Notes: a model not told the origin generated them from the sequence alone. A stretch of 64,000 bases of DNA from Arthrobacter sp. U41 (GCF_001750145.1 NZ_CP015732.1:3720001-3784000); one strand, 5' to 3'. Counted from the stretch's first letter, positions 48,348 to 56,807 are shown. Program-made: numbers and translations.

Positions 48348-49637
48348 ATGTTTTACTTCAGTGTTCCGCTCGGCAAGTTCGTCCGCCGGGTCTCCCGGCT
48401 TAGGGGCGGAGGCTCTGCCCTTCCCGGGCTCGTGGTTGAAAAGATCGACCCTGGTTTCATGCGCAGGACGCTGTCCACGCTCCCGCATGGGGTCGCCGTC
48501 GTCAGCGGCACGAACGGCAAGACGACGACCACGAAGATGGTGGTGGAACTGCTGGAGAGCCAGGGCCTGAAGGTTTTCACCAACCGCACGGGCAGCAACT
48601 TCACCCGCGGCGTGGCCGCTGCGCTGCTGGGCGAGGTGGACTGGCGGGGACGGCTGGACGCGGACGTCGCCGTGCTGGAGCTGGACGAGGCCCACGCGGT
48701 GCACTTCGTCAACCAGGTGCCGCCGCGTTACTGCCTTTTGCTCAACGTCCTGCGGGACCAGCTGGACCGCTTTGGCGAGATCGACAAGACCGCGCAGCTG
48801 CTGCAGCACATCGCCTCAAAGACCACGGGAACCGTCGTGCTGAACCGGGAGGACCCGCGCGTCGCCCGGATAGCGGACACGCTCAGCGGTCCCGAGGTCC
48901 TCTACTTCGGCCTGGATGATTCCCTGCTGAGCACCTTCCCGAACGACGACGAGATGCGGGCGGCCCCGGGCAGCCCGGTGCCGCCGGCCCCCGCCAGGCC
49001 GCACGCCGACGTCGTGCTGCGCCGTGTGGGTGCGGCGGACGCGGACTTTGAGTACGACGGCGTCACGGCCACCACGGCGATGAAGCTCCGCGGCGTCTAC
49101 AACATCTTCAACGCCGCGGCCGCGCTTACCCTGGCCCGGGCGATTGCAGTCAAAGATGGCGCCGTTGCGGACAACGAGGGCCTGCTGGAGGCTCTGTCCC
49201 AGGTGGCGCCGGCGTTCGGACGAGGCGAGAGCCTCGTCGTCGACGGCCTGCCGCTGGATCTGGTCCTGGTGAAGAACCCCAGCGGCTTCCGTCTGGGGCT
49301 GAAGTCCTTCCCGGCCGCGGGTTACGCCACGATGGTCGCGATCAACGACAACTATGCCGACGGACGGGACATGTCCTGGCTCTGGGATGTCGAGTTCGAC
49401 ACCCTCCGCGAGGGCGGCGTGGACCAGTTGAGCGGTTCCCGCGCCTACGACATGGCCCTGCGCCTGCAGTACGACGACGTCGCGATCGGCGCGGTGAACA
49501 CGGAGATTGCCCCGGCGCTGGCGTCGTTCATCGCCGGCGCCAGGGACAAACCGAAGCGGATCTTCTGCACCTACACGGCGATGCTGGCCATCCGCCGCGA
49601 ACTGTCCAAAATCACCACAGTGGAGGTGGTCTCATGA
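48348..49637 (+). CDS. murT: Lipid II isoglutaminyl synthase, MurT subunit
   Basis: 429 residues from MFYFSVPLGKFVRR. With GatD, amidates the D-Glu of lipid II to D-isoglutamine. Mur-ligase P-loop VVSGTNGKTTTTKM, DEAHAVHFVNQVPPRY, LRDQLDRFGEID, and the C-terminal DUF1727 domain with VLVKNPSGFRLGLKSF and WLWDVEFDTL. The central segment where S. aureus MurT has a Cys4 zinc ribbon contains no CxxC pairs. The stop overlaps gatD by four bases (ATGA). Confidence 0.95.
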   Translation: MFYFSVPLGKFVRRVSRLRGGGSALPGLVVEKIDPGFMRRTLSTLPHGVAVVSGTNGKTTTTKMVVELLESQGLKVFTNRTGSNFTRGVAAALLGEVDWRGRLDADVAVLELDEAHAVHFVNQVPPRYCLLLNVLRDQLDRFGEIDKTAQLLQHIASKTTGTVVLNREDPRVARIADTLSGPEVLYFGLDDSLLSTFPNDDEMRAAPGSPVPPAPARPHADVVLRRVGAADADFEYDGVTATTAMKLRGVYNIFNAAAALTLARAIAVKDGAVADNEGLLEALSQVAPAFGRGESLVVDGLPLDLVLVKNPSGFRLGLKSFPAAGYATMVAINDNYADGRDMSWLWDVEFDTLREGGVDQLSGSRAYDMALRLQYDDVAIGAVNTEIAPALASFIAGARDKPKRIFCTYTAMLAIRRELSKITTVEVVS

Positions 49638-50431
49638 CCCCCCAGTCCGAGTCCAGCGAGGCGAAGCTCTCCTTCGGGCATGAGCTTCCGCCGGAGGAAT
49701 CCCCGGCGCCGAGCAAGGGAACGATCCGGGTCCTGCAGCTCTACCCGCGGGACATGAACATCTACGGCGACTGGGGCAACGCCCTGGTGCTGGCTCAGCG
49801 GCTGCGCTGGCACGGGTACACGCCGGAGCTGCTCGAATACAATGTCGGCGACGCGTTTCCGGCGGGCGTGGACCTGATCGTCGGCGGCGGTGGACAGGAC
49901 AGCGGCCAGCTGGTCATCCAGGATGATCTGCTCTCGCGCGAAACCGTCCTGAAGGAACTCGCCGAGGCCGGCACCCCCATGCTGGTCATCTGCGGCCTGT
50001 ACCAGCTGTTCGGGAAATTCTTCAAGACCCGGACGGGTTCGGTCATTCCGGGGATCGGCATCCTGGACGTGGAGACACACGGCACGGACGAGCGGCTGAT
50101 CGGCAACGTGTCGGTGTCCTCTCCCGAATTCGGCACAGTTCTGGGCTACGAGAACCACAGCGGCCAGACCACCCTCGGCCCGGGCGTCTCGCCGCTGGGA
50201 ACCACCGCCAAGGGCACCGGCAACAACAGCAAGGACGGCAAGGAAGGCGCGCGCTACCGGAACATTGTGGCGAGCTATCTGCACGGCTCACTGTTGCCCA
50301 AGAACCCGGCGTTGGCGGATTTCCTCATCCGGACCGCCGTCGAACGCAAATACGGCAGCTTCTCCCCGGGCACCCCGGACGACTCCTACGCCGTCCTGGC
50401 CCGCGAACACGCCGCCCGCCGCCCGCGCTGA
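49634..50431 (+). CDS. gatD: Lipid II isoglutaminyl synthase, GatD glutaminase subunit
   Basis: 265 residues. Class I glutaminase: catalytic Cys in LVICGLYQLFGKFF, His in GYENHSGQTTLGP, and RYRNIVASYLHGSLLPKNP. The N-terminal ~30 residues are an unconserved extension. Coupled to murT by a four-base overlap. Confidence 0.95.
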   Translation: MTPQSESSEAKLSFGHELPPEESPAPSKGTIRVLQLYPRDMNIYGDWGNALVLAQRLRWHGYTPELLEYNVGDAFPAGVDLIVGGGGQDSGQLVIQDDLLSRETVLKELAEAGTPMLVICGLYQLFGKFFKTRTGSVIPGIGILDVETHGTDERLIGNVSVSSPEFGTVLGYENHSGQTTLGPGVSPLGTTAKGTGNNSKDGKEGARYRNIVASYLHGSLLPKNPALADFLIRTAVERKYGSFSPGTPDDSYAVLAREHAARRPR

Positions 50432-50452
50432 GCCCGCCCTCGGCCAGCCACG

Positions 50453-50941
50453 ATGATCCGGATTGACCGCGACGACCCCGGGCGGGCCGATGTCCGGGAA
50501 CTTCTTCGCGAGCACCTCGCGGACATGTTTGCCACCTCGCCCGCGGAAAGCGTGCACGCCCTCGATTCTGCGGCCCTTGCCGGACCAGCCATCACCTTCT
50601 GGACCGCACGGGAAGGTTCCGAAGTCCTCGGCTGCGCGGCGCTGAAGCAGCTGCAGCAGGGCGGCCAGGGCGAGATCAAGTCCATGCGCACCGCTGCCCG
50701 CGCGCGGGGCCGCGGCATCGCCGCTCTCTTGCTGGCCCGTATCCTGGCCGAAGCCCGGGCCGGCGGATATCAGCGCCTGTCCCTCGAGACCGGAAGCCAG
50801 GACTTCTTCGCTCCGGCGCGGCGGCTGTACGAGCGTCACGGATTCAGCATTTGCGCCCCCTTTGCCGACTACCGGGAAGACCCCAATAGCGTCTTTATGA
50901 CCCTGGAACTGGGCCCTGGCCGGGACCAGGGCCGCGCGTAG
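50453..50941 (+). CDS. GNAT-family N-acetyltransferase
   Basis: 162 residues, single GNAT domain. Acetyl-CoA loop RARGRGIAALLLARILAEAR, then LETGSQDFFAPARRLYERHG. The form (CAALKQL...GEIKSMRTAARARG) is that of the PhnO/YjdJ-like amino-group acetyltransferases. It lies 21 bp after gatD, so it may be co-transcribed. Substrate unknown. Confidence 0.88.
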   Translation: MIRIDRDDPGRADVRELLREHLADMFATSPAESVHALDSAALAGPAITFWTAREGSEVLGCAALKQLQQGGQGEIKSMRTAARARGRGIAALLLARILAEARAGGYQRLSLETGSQDFFAPARRLYERHGFSICAPFADYREDPNSVFMTLELGPGRDQGRA

Positions 50942-50972
50942 CCCATACGGCTGCGGCAGCCGGGATGCAGCC

Positions 50973-51809
50973 TCAGCCTCGTCCGGCGAACGCCAGCACG
51001 TCCCGCGCGACACGGCCGCTTGAACCCGCCCTGAGATGGCCCTTGCCCTCGTACCAGATCAGGGTGGAGTCCGGGATCAGACCGGCGGTTTCCTGGGCGA
51101 CCTCGCGGGGGAAGAACTGGTCGGCGCCCCCGCAGATCAGCAGCACGGGCCGTCGGATTTGCGGGAGCACCGCCCGGGAATTAAAGGTCACTTCGCCCTG
51201 CACCTCGGTGAGGACGTCCTGCGGCGGGTAATCGGATCCGCTCAGCAGTTGGCGTCTGATGACGGGGCCGATCAGCCGCCGCAGCCACTTCAGGCGCCGG
51301 CCCGGCAGCAAATACTCGGCGAAGACCGTGCCCGCGCCATCAGTGTCGCCGTCCGCCAGGGCGCGCGCCATCCGGGAATCGACGTCCTTGCCCCAGTCGC
51401 TCAACTCCGCAGCCGTGACCACCATGGCCATGTGGCCGAACGATTCGGGATGCCGGGCGGCCAGGTACTGGGCGATCATCCCGCCAAACGACTCAGCCAC
51501 GACGACGCCGACGCGGCCGCCGAACTCCTCGGCTATCAGCCGTGCGTAGTCGTCCGCCATGTCGGCGATCGTGTGGTCCGGCGGCATGGCCCGGCGCCGG
51601 GTGACAATCCAGACGGAGTATCCGGCGTGCAGAAAGGGGTCGAACTGCCGCCGGAACATCCGGCGCAGCACCCCGTGGGGAACCGCACTCCCGGGGCCGC
51701 CCTGGATGAACAGGAGCGTCTCCGTGCCGCTGCCCCAGCTCAGGTAGTCCATGCCATTGGCGAAGGACCCGTTCCGGGGTTCCCGGTCCGCCGCCGACAC
51801 TTTGCCCAC
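50973..51809 (-). CDS. Alpha/beta hydrolase
   Basis: 278 residues. Strand-turn LLFIQGGPGSAVPHG (oxyanion), nucleophile elbow VVVAESFGGMIAQYLAARHP, acid near LLICGGADQFFP, and His in YEGKGHLRAG. The elbow reads A-E-S-F-G instead of the usual G-x-S-x-G. GTG 51809 with GGGAGG five bases upstream. No signal peptide; substrate unknown. Confidence 0.85.
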   Translation of the reverse strand: MGKVSAADREPRNGSFANGMDYLSWGSGTETLLFIQGGPGSAVPHGVLRRMFRRQFDPFLHAGYSVWIVTRRRAMPPDHTIADMADDYARLIAEEFGGRVGVVVAESFGGMIAQYLAARHPESFGHMAMVVTAAELSDWGKDVDSRMARALADGDTDGAGTVFAEYLLPGRRLKWLRRLIGPVIRRQLLSGSDYPPQDVLTEVQGEVTFNSRAVLPQIRRPVLLICGGADQFFPREVAQETAGLIPDSTLIWYEGKGHLRAGSSGRVARDVLAFAGRG

Positions 51810-51832
51810 GAAAACCTCCCGCCCGGCTGCGC

Positions 51833-53110
51833 CTAGGGTTCCTTGGTGATGAGCAGTTCGTGGGCGCCCGCAGCGGCGGCCCCCATCGACTCGACCGCGG
51901 TCTGGGTGCGCTGGCGGGTGGCCGCATCAGCCGCGGCACCGGCGCAGGGACCCTGCGGGGCGTCGGAGGCCACGGAGCACCAGCGGTAAGGTCCGCGGAC
52001 CATCACCGACGGCGCCCAGGCCAGGTCCGAGGCGGTCCACTCGCCGGCGGCATCCTGGCTGAACTGGACCCGGACCAGCAGGCCCTCGTTGTTCACGACA
52101 TAGTTCGGCGAGAGTTCAGTGATTCCGTTGCCCAGGCCGTAGGCGATCCAGGTCCCCTTGTACTGCTCGATCGGGAGCACCGAGTGCGAGTGGTGGCCGT
52201 AGATCATGGTGAACTGGCCACTGTCCGCGAGGGCGTGGGCAACGCTCGTCTGCTCTGCGTTGGGCACCCGGGAATACTCGTCCCCGGCGTGCATGGCGCC
52301 CAGCACGATGTCCGCTCCCAGGTCACGGGCTTTCTTCGCCTTGGCAATCATGACCTCGGGGTCGAGCATGTCCACCTGCCAGGCTGCCTCCGGGAGCTGT
52401 CCGTTCAACCCGTAGGTCGCACTGATCACGGCGATCTTCGCCGCCGCCGTCTGCAGGATCAGGATGCCCCCGGCGTCGGCCTCGCTCCGGTAGGAGCCGG
52501 TGTGCTGCAGACCGGCAGCGTCGAGGGCGTCCAGGGTGCGGACCAGTCCGGCGGTGCCGCGATCCACGGTGTGGTTGCTCGCGGTGGTGCAGGCCTGGTA
52601 GCCGACCTGCTGGGCCGCCGGGATGATTTGGGGCGGGACGTTGAAGGAGGGGTAGGCGGAGAAGGGTCCGGTCGGGCCGGCCACGGGCGTTTCCAAATGG
52701 CAGACCGCGAGGTCGCTCTTCTCAAGGTACTTGCGCTGGCCCTCGAGCATCGGGCCGAAGTCCAGCCCCTTGGCGCCGGCGGCCAGGGCGTCCGCGCGGG
52801 CCTGCTCCCAGAGCTGGGCGTGGACCAGCATGTCCCCTGTGACCACAACCGAGGCGCAGCGGACGGCCGCGCAGTCGGGCCCCTTGCCCGGTGTCGGCGT
52901 CGGGCTCGGTGACGCCGACGGCGGTGGTGCCGACGGCGTCCCCGGCGTCAGTGATGCTGCCGGGGAGGCGCTGCCCGCGGCCGACGGCGAGGCCGGCGCA
53001 TTGCTGTCCGAACGCGCGACGGCGCCGCAGGACGCCACGGAGGCCACGAGGGAGAGGGCGGCTGCGGCGGCGAGGAGACGGCCGCGCAGCCCGGGGGTGA
53101 TGGTTCGCAT
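51833..53110 (-). CDS. CapA-family metallophosphatase-like lipoprotein
   Basis: 425 residues from ATG 53110 (an ATG nine bases upstream is also possible). Lipoprotein signal: hydrophobic stretch ending VASVASC; the Cys would be lipidated. A Ser/Pro/Thr linker follows. The catalytic domain resembles PgsA/CapA (poly-gamma-glutamate synthesis): VVTGDMLVHAQLW, AVCHLETPVAGPTG, TASNHTVDRGTAG, LGAMHAGDEYSRVPN and IYGHHSHSVLPIEQY. This domain is a calcineurin-like phosphoesterase relative. No cap operon is nearby, so the substrate is open. Confidence 0.88.
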   Translation of the reverse strand: MRTITPGLRGRLLAAAAALSLVASVASCGAVARSDSNAPASPSAAGSASPAASLTPGTPSAPPPSASPSPTPTPGKGPDCAAVRCASVVVTGDMLVHAQLWEQARADALAAGAKGLDFGPMLEGQRKYLEKSDLAVCHLETPVAGPTGPFSAYPSFNVPPQIIPAAQQVGYQACTTASNHTVDRGTAGLVRTLDALDAAGLQHTGSYRSEADAGGILILQTAAAKIAVISATYGLNGQLPEAAWQVDMLDPEVMIAKAKKARDLGADIVLGAMHAGDEYSRVPNAEQTSVAHALADSGQFTMIYGHHSHSVLPIEQYKGTWIAYGLGNGITELSPNYVVNNEGLLVRVQFSQDAAGEWTASDLAWAPSVMVRGPYRWCSVASDAPQGPCAGAAADAATRQRTQTAVESMGAAAAGAHELLITKEP

Positions 53111-53192
53111 GGCGCCCATCCTACGGTGGCCGCAGTCACAACACGCGCAGCAGACCGTTGAGACTCACACCATTACATGAAAGAGTTATTTC

Positions 53193-55205
53193 ATGATCAA
53201 TCCCCTGATGAGCCCCAGCCCCCTGCCCTTCGGCCTGCCGCCGTTCGCGGACATCACCGACGAGCACTACGCCGAAGCCGTCGAGGCCGGCGTCGCCGAG
53301 CACCTTGCGGAACTCCAGGCAATCGTGGACACGCCGGAGCCTGCCTCCTTCGAAAACACCGCGCTGGCCATGGAGCGGTCCGGACAGCTCCTGCAGCGCG
53401 CGGCGGCCTCCTTCTTCACCCTCGTCTCGGCCGACGCCTCGGACGCAATCCGCGAACTCGAGACGACTCTGTCCCCGCGCTTCTCTGCCCATCAGGACGC
53501 CGTCTACCTCAACCGGGGGCTGTTCGAGCGGTTCGCCGCGATCAGCACGGACCAGCTCGACGCGGAATCCGCCCGGCTGGTGGAGGAGTACCTCAAGGAG
53601 TTCCGCCAGTCCGGCATCCAGCTCGACGGCACCGGCCAGGACCGGCTCAAGGCCGTCAACGCCGAGCTCTCCCGGCTTGGAACGGAGTTCGGACAGCGGG
53701 TGAAGGAAGCCATGAAGTCCGGCGCGCTGCTCCTGGACGACGCCGCCGAGCTCGCCGGGTTGCCCGCTGATGATGTTGCCAGCGCCGGGGAAGCCGCCCG
53801 AGCCGCCGGACACGCGGGCAAGTTCCTGCTGACCCTCATCCAGCCCAGCAACCAGCCTGCCCTCGCCGCCCTCGAAAACCGCGACGTCCGCCGCCGCCTG
53901 TACGAGGCCTCCATCGGCCGCGGCAGCGACGGCAGCGCCCTCGATGTCCTGGACCTGGTCAAGGACATGGTCCGGCTCCGCGCCGAGAAGGCCACGCTGC
54001 TGGGCTTCGCCAACTACGCCGAACTCGTCGTGGACCAGCAGACCGCCCCTGACTTCGCCGCCGTGCAGAAAATGATGAACCGGCTCGCCCCTGCCGCCGT
54101 CCGGAACGCCGACGCCGAGGCCGAGGCGCTGGCCGAAGTCGCCGGGCACCCCCTCGAAGCCTGGGACTGGGCCTACTACTCCGCCAAGGTCAAGCGCGAA
54201 CGGTACGCCGTGGACGAGCAGGCGCTGCGCCCCTACTTCGAGCTGGACCGGGTGCTCAAAGACGGCGTCTTCTTCGCCGCAAACGCGCTCTACGGCATCA
54301 CCTTCCACGAACGCGCCGACCTCGCCGGCTACCACCCTGATGTCCGCGTCTGGGAGGTCCGCAACGCGGACGGGACCGAACTGGGCCTTTTCCTGGGCGA
54401 CTACTACACCCGCGAAACCAAGCGCGGCGGGGCGTGGATGAACTCCCTCGTGGAGCAGTCCGGTCTGCTCGACACCCGGCCCGTGGTGATCAACAACCTC
54501 AACATCTCCAAGCCGCCGGCCGGGGAACCCACGCTCCTGACCCTGGATGAGCTCCGCACCACTTTCCACGAGTTCGGCCACGCCCTGCACGGGCTGTTCT
54601 CCGCCGTTACCTACCCGAGGTTCTCCGGCACCTCGGTGCCGCGGGACTTTGTCGAATACCCCTCGCAGGTGAACGAAATGTGGATCATGTGGCCGGAGGT
54701 GCTCGCCAACTACGCCCGCCACCACGCCACCGGCGAGGCGCTGCCGCAGGAGGTCGTGGACAAGCTCGACGCCGCGCAGCTCTGGGGCGAGGGCTTCGGC
54801 ACCACCGAGTACCTGGGTGCGGCACTGCTGGACCTCGCCTGGCATGTGCTGGACGGCACCGAGGTGCCCGAGGATGTCCTGGAGTTCGAGGCCAAGGCGC
54901 TGGCCGCGGCCGGAGTGGCCCACCACCTGATCCCGCCGCGCTACCGCACCGGCTACTTCCAGCACATCTTCGCCGGCGCCGGCTACGCCGCGGGCTACTA
55001 TTCCTACATCTGGAGCGAGGTGCTCGACGCCGAAACGGTGGAATGGATCAAGGACAACGGCGGCCTCACCCGGGCCAACGGCGACTTCTTCCGCGCCGAG
55101 CTGCTCTCCCGGGGCAACAGCCGCGATCCGCTGGATTCCTTCCGCGCCTTCCGCGGCCGCGACGCCAAGCTCGAACCGCTCCTCAAGCGCCGCGGCCTCG
55201 ACTAA
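53193..55205 (+). CDS. M3-family oligopeptidase (Dcp/OpdA type)
   Basis: 670 residues. Zinc metallopeptidase with HExxH in TTFHEFGHALHGLFS, the downstream Glu ligand in VDYPSQVNEMW-like FVEYPSQVNEMWIMW, and the M3 C-terminal motif GAGYAAGYYSYIWSEVLDAE. No signal peptide, so cytosolic; it should trim short peptides. The start codon lies in the right arm of a small inverted repeat (53176-53195). Downstream was a large palindrome now split by the IS element. Confidence 0.95.
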   Translation: MINPLMSPSPLPFGLPPFADITDEHYAEAVEAGVAEHLAELQAIVDTPEPASFENTALAMERSGQLLQRAAASFFTLVSADASDAIRELETTLSPRFSAHQDAVYLNRGLFERFAAISTDQLDAESARLVEEYLKEFRQSGIQLDGTGQDRLKAVNAELSRLGTEFGQRVKEAMKSGALLLDDAAELAGLPADDVASAGEAARAAGHAGKFLLTLIQPSNQPALAALENRDVRRRLYEASIGRGSDGSALDVLDLVKDMVRLRAEKATLLGFANYAELVVDQQTAPDFAAVQKMMNRLAPAAVRNADAEAEALAEVAGHPLEAWDWAYYSAKVKRERYAVDEQALRPYFELDRVLKDGVFFAANALYGITFHERADLAGYHPDVRVWEVRNADGTELGLFLGDYYTRETKRGGAWMNSLVEQSGLLDTRPVVINNLNISKPPAGEPTLLTLDELRTTFHEFGHALHGLFSAVTYPRFSGTSVPRDFVEYPSQVNEMWIMWPEVLANYARHHATGEALPQEVVDKLDAAQLWGEGFGTTEYLGAALLDLAWHVLDGTEVPEDVLEFEAKALAAAGVAHHLIPPRYRTGYFQHIFAGAGYAAGYYSYIWSEVLDAETVEWIKDNGGLTRANGDFFRAELLSRGNSRDPLDSFRAFRGRDAKLEPLLKRRGLD

Positions 55206-55227
55206 CGCCCCGCCCCCACCCATCGGG

Positions 55228-55245
55228 TGCTCCGTAACCGCCCTT
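55228..55245. repeat. Left arm of the palindrome interrupted by the IS
   Basis: This 18-base arm is the complement of 56653-56670 except at two positions. Before insertion the two arms faced each other across a short loop, forming a large hairpin downstream of the M3 peptidase gene, probably its terminator. Confidence 0.8.
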
Positions 55246-55254
55246 TTGGGGTCC
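55240..55254. repeat. Target-site duplication, left copy
   Basis: GCCCTTTTGGGGTCC, identical to 56635-56649 at the other end of the IS. 15 bp is within the range known for IS481-family elements. Confidence 0.85.
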
Positions 55255-55259
55255 TGTCA

Positions 55260-55331
55260 TGTCTCAGTACCTCGTGGACAGTTGATGTCTCAGTACCTCG
55301 TGGACGTTTCCTGTCTCAGCACTTCGTGGAC
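55260..55331. repeat. Three iterated terminal motifs, left end of IS
   Basis: Copies begin at 55260, 55286 and 55312, exactly 26 bp apart: the first two are identical over 20 bases, the third has two changes. The transposase stop codon lies inside the third copy. Confidence 0.9.
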
Positions 55332-56536
55332 GTTTGGTTGGCCATGAAGCCTCGGGGCTTGTTGTTCCCGACGTAGTTTGTGCCTATGGGCGGGCGCGGG
55401 TGGGTGATGATTTCCGTTCCGCGCCCGTCGAAGAACATGATCGTGGCCTCGTCGTAGAGGACATGGACGGTCGCGCCGACGTGGTCTTTACCCATGCCGA
55501 AATGCATGCCGATGACGGCAACGGAACCGTTTTTCCCGACCCGTCGCTGGACGCTGCGCCTGGTGGCGGGCACGGTGATTTCAGGGTTGGGCGGCTCGGG
55601 TGGCGTGGCTTTGGCCGTTGCATACCAGGCCTCCTGCGGGGTGGTGCCTGGTGGCAGTGATTGATGCTCACGTTCGGTGTTGTAGTACCGGTCAAACTCG
55701 TCGACATAGGCCTGGAGTTCTGCCATCGTGTGTGCCGGCGGTTGTTGATTCAGATACCTGTGCAGCGTCTGGTGGAAGCGTTCGTTCTTGCCCTGGGTGG
55801 TGGGTTTGTAGGGTTTGCCGGTGATCGGCTCCACTCCGTGGGACTTCAGATATTCCACCAACGCGCCGGTCCTTCCGCGTCTGGTCGGGTTCAGCGCGGC
55901 ACCGTTGTCCGAAAGAAACTTCTGCGGGACGCCGTGGCGGGCGATGGCTGCCGATACGACGCGGATGGCGGCTTCGCTGGTCTCGCCGGTGGCTACCAAC
56001 GATGCCAGTGCCAGTCGCGAATGATCGTCAATGAGTTGGAAGATCGCGACTTTCGTGTTGCCGGCCAACAGCCACTCGGTCGAGTCGATCTGCCAGCACC
56101 CGTTCGGCTCGGGATATACAAACCGCTGATAGGCGCTCCGGGGCTTCTTCCTCGGCTCCGGGACGACGACCCCGGCCCGGGTGAAGATCCGGGCCAGGGT
56201 CGCCCGTGACGGTGGTTCCAGACCTTGCCGACGCAGTTTTGCGGCAACGCTCAGTGGTCCGTAGTCGTGGCCCATCCTCTTCAAGGTTTCCCGCGTGTCC
56301 AGGACCAACTCGACCATCCGCGGGGTGACTTGGGCCGGGCTGGTCCGGGGTTTCGTGGAGCGCATCTCCATGGCCTTCATCGGGCCCTGAGCGGACGCAG
56401 CGGCCTTGATCTTGTAGAACCAGGCCCGGGAGACTTTGTGCTTGCGGCAGAACGCCGTCACTGAACCCCGAGGGGCATCCTCAGGCCACGACGCTACGAG
56501 ATGACGGACCTTCATATCCAGATTGCGTTCGCTCAT
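55316..56536 (-). CDS. IS481-family DDE transposase
   Basis: 406 residues from MSERNLDMKVRHLVASW. N-terminal helix-turn-helix (VTAFCRKHKVSRAWFYKIKA), then the rve integrase core with Asp in CWQIDSTEWLLAG, Asp in KFLSDNGAALN and Glu in GKNERFHQTLHRYLNQQ. A C-terminal beta-rich domain follows (VRKNGSV-type, VGKNGSVAVIGMHFGMGKDH). The frame extends to 56590 but that part is terminal repeat. Length and catalytic triad look complete, so it is likely active. Confidence 0.93.
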   Translation of the reverse strand: MSERNLDMKVRHLVASWPEDAPRGSVTAFCRKHKVSRAWFYKIKAAASAQGPMKAMEMRSTKPRTSPAQVTPRMVELVLDTRETLKRMGHDYGPLSVAAKLRRQGLEPPSRATLARIFTRAGVVVPEPRKKPRSAYQRFVYPEPNGCWQIDSTEWLLAGNTKVAIFQLIDDHSRLALASLVATGETSEAAIRVVSAAIARHGVPQKFLSDNGAALNPTRRGRTGALVEYLKSHGVEPITGKPYKPTTQGKNERFHQTLHRYLNQQPPAHTMAELQAYVDEFDRYYNTEREHQSLPPGTTPQEAWYATAKATPPEPPNPEITVPATRRSVQRRVGKNGSVAVIGMHFGMGKDHVGATVHVLYDEATIMFFDGRGTEIITHPRPPIGTNYVGNNKPRGFMANQTSTKC

Positions 56537-56560
56537 GAGATGAGCAAAACGCCATCGAGT

Positions 56561-56629
56561 GTCCACGATGTCCTGAGACACACTGTCCACGATGACTTGA
56601 GACAGAAGTGTCCATTAAGTCATGAGACT
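56561..56629. repeat. Three iterated terminal motifs, right end of IS
   Basis: Inverted copies begin at 56561, 56585 and 56610 (24- and 25-bp period); the outermost is the most diverged. Confidence 0.85.
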
Positions 56630-56634
56630 CCACA

Positions 56635-56649
56635 GCCCTTTTGGGGTCC
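56635..56649. repeat. Target-site duplication, right copy
   Basis: Exact copy of 55240-55254. Confidence 0.85.
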
Positions 56650-56652
56650 CAT

Positions 56653-56670
56653 AAGGGCCGTTGCGGAGCA
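56653..56670. repeat. Right arm of the palindrome interrupted by the IS
   Basis: Complementary to 55228-55245 with two mismatches out of 18. Confidence 0.8.
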
Positions 56671-56681
56671 ATCGACGGGGA

Positions 56682-56733
56682 AAGCACGACGGCGGCGAGT
56701 CACCAGAACAGGTGACTCACCGCCGTCGTGCTT
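56682..56733 (-). terminator. pdxS terminator
   Basis: 14-bp perfect outer arms (56682-56695 and 56720-56733), one mismatch, and an 8-bp inner stem GAGTCACC/GGTGACTC. Very stable. On the minus strand TCCCC follows, with no long T-run. Confidence 0.8.
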
Positions 56734-56807
56734 CGTACTTTAGCGTCGAGCTTCGTACTTTAGTGGTGCTTAAGGTGTTCTTGAGTGGTGCTTAAGGTGT
56801 TCTTGAG
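56730..56807. repeat. Two adjacent tandem duplications after pdxS
   Basis: A 14-bp unit GCTTCGTACTTTAG occurs at 56730-56743 and 56750-56763; immediately next, a 22-bp unit is perfectly repeated head-to-tail at 56764-56785 and 56786-56807, ending five bases before the pdxS stop. Confidence 0.93.

Larger units (their letters stand above)
55255..56634 (-). mobile_element. IS481-family insertion sequence (about 1380 bp)
   Basis: Bounded by outer TGT/ACA ends and an exact 15-bp direct repeat. One transposase gene on the minus strand. Each end carries three copies of a ~20-bp motif of the type TGTCTCA-N3-C-N-TCGTGGAC (left at 55260, 55286, 55312; right, inverted, at 56561, 56585 and, degenerate, 56610). 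Transposase is intact, and the perfect duplication suggests a recent event. Confidence 0.9.

Noticed and set aside
53136..55223. 695-codon minus-strand frame opposite the M3 peptidase
   Set aside because: Antisense shadow of an intact HEFGH peptidase.
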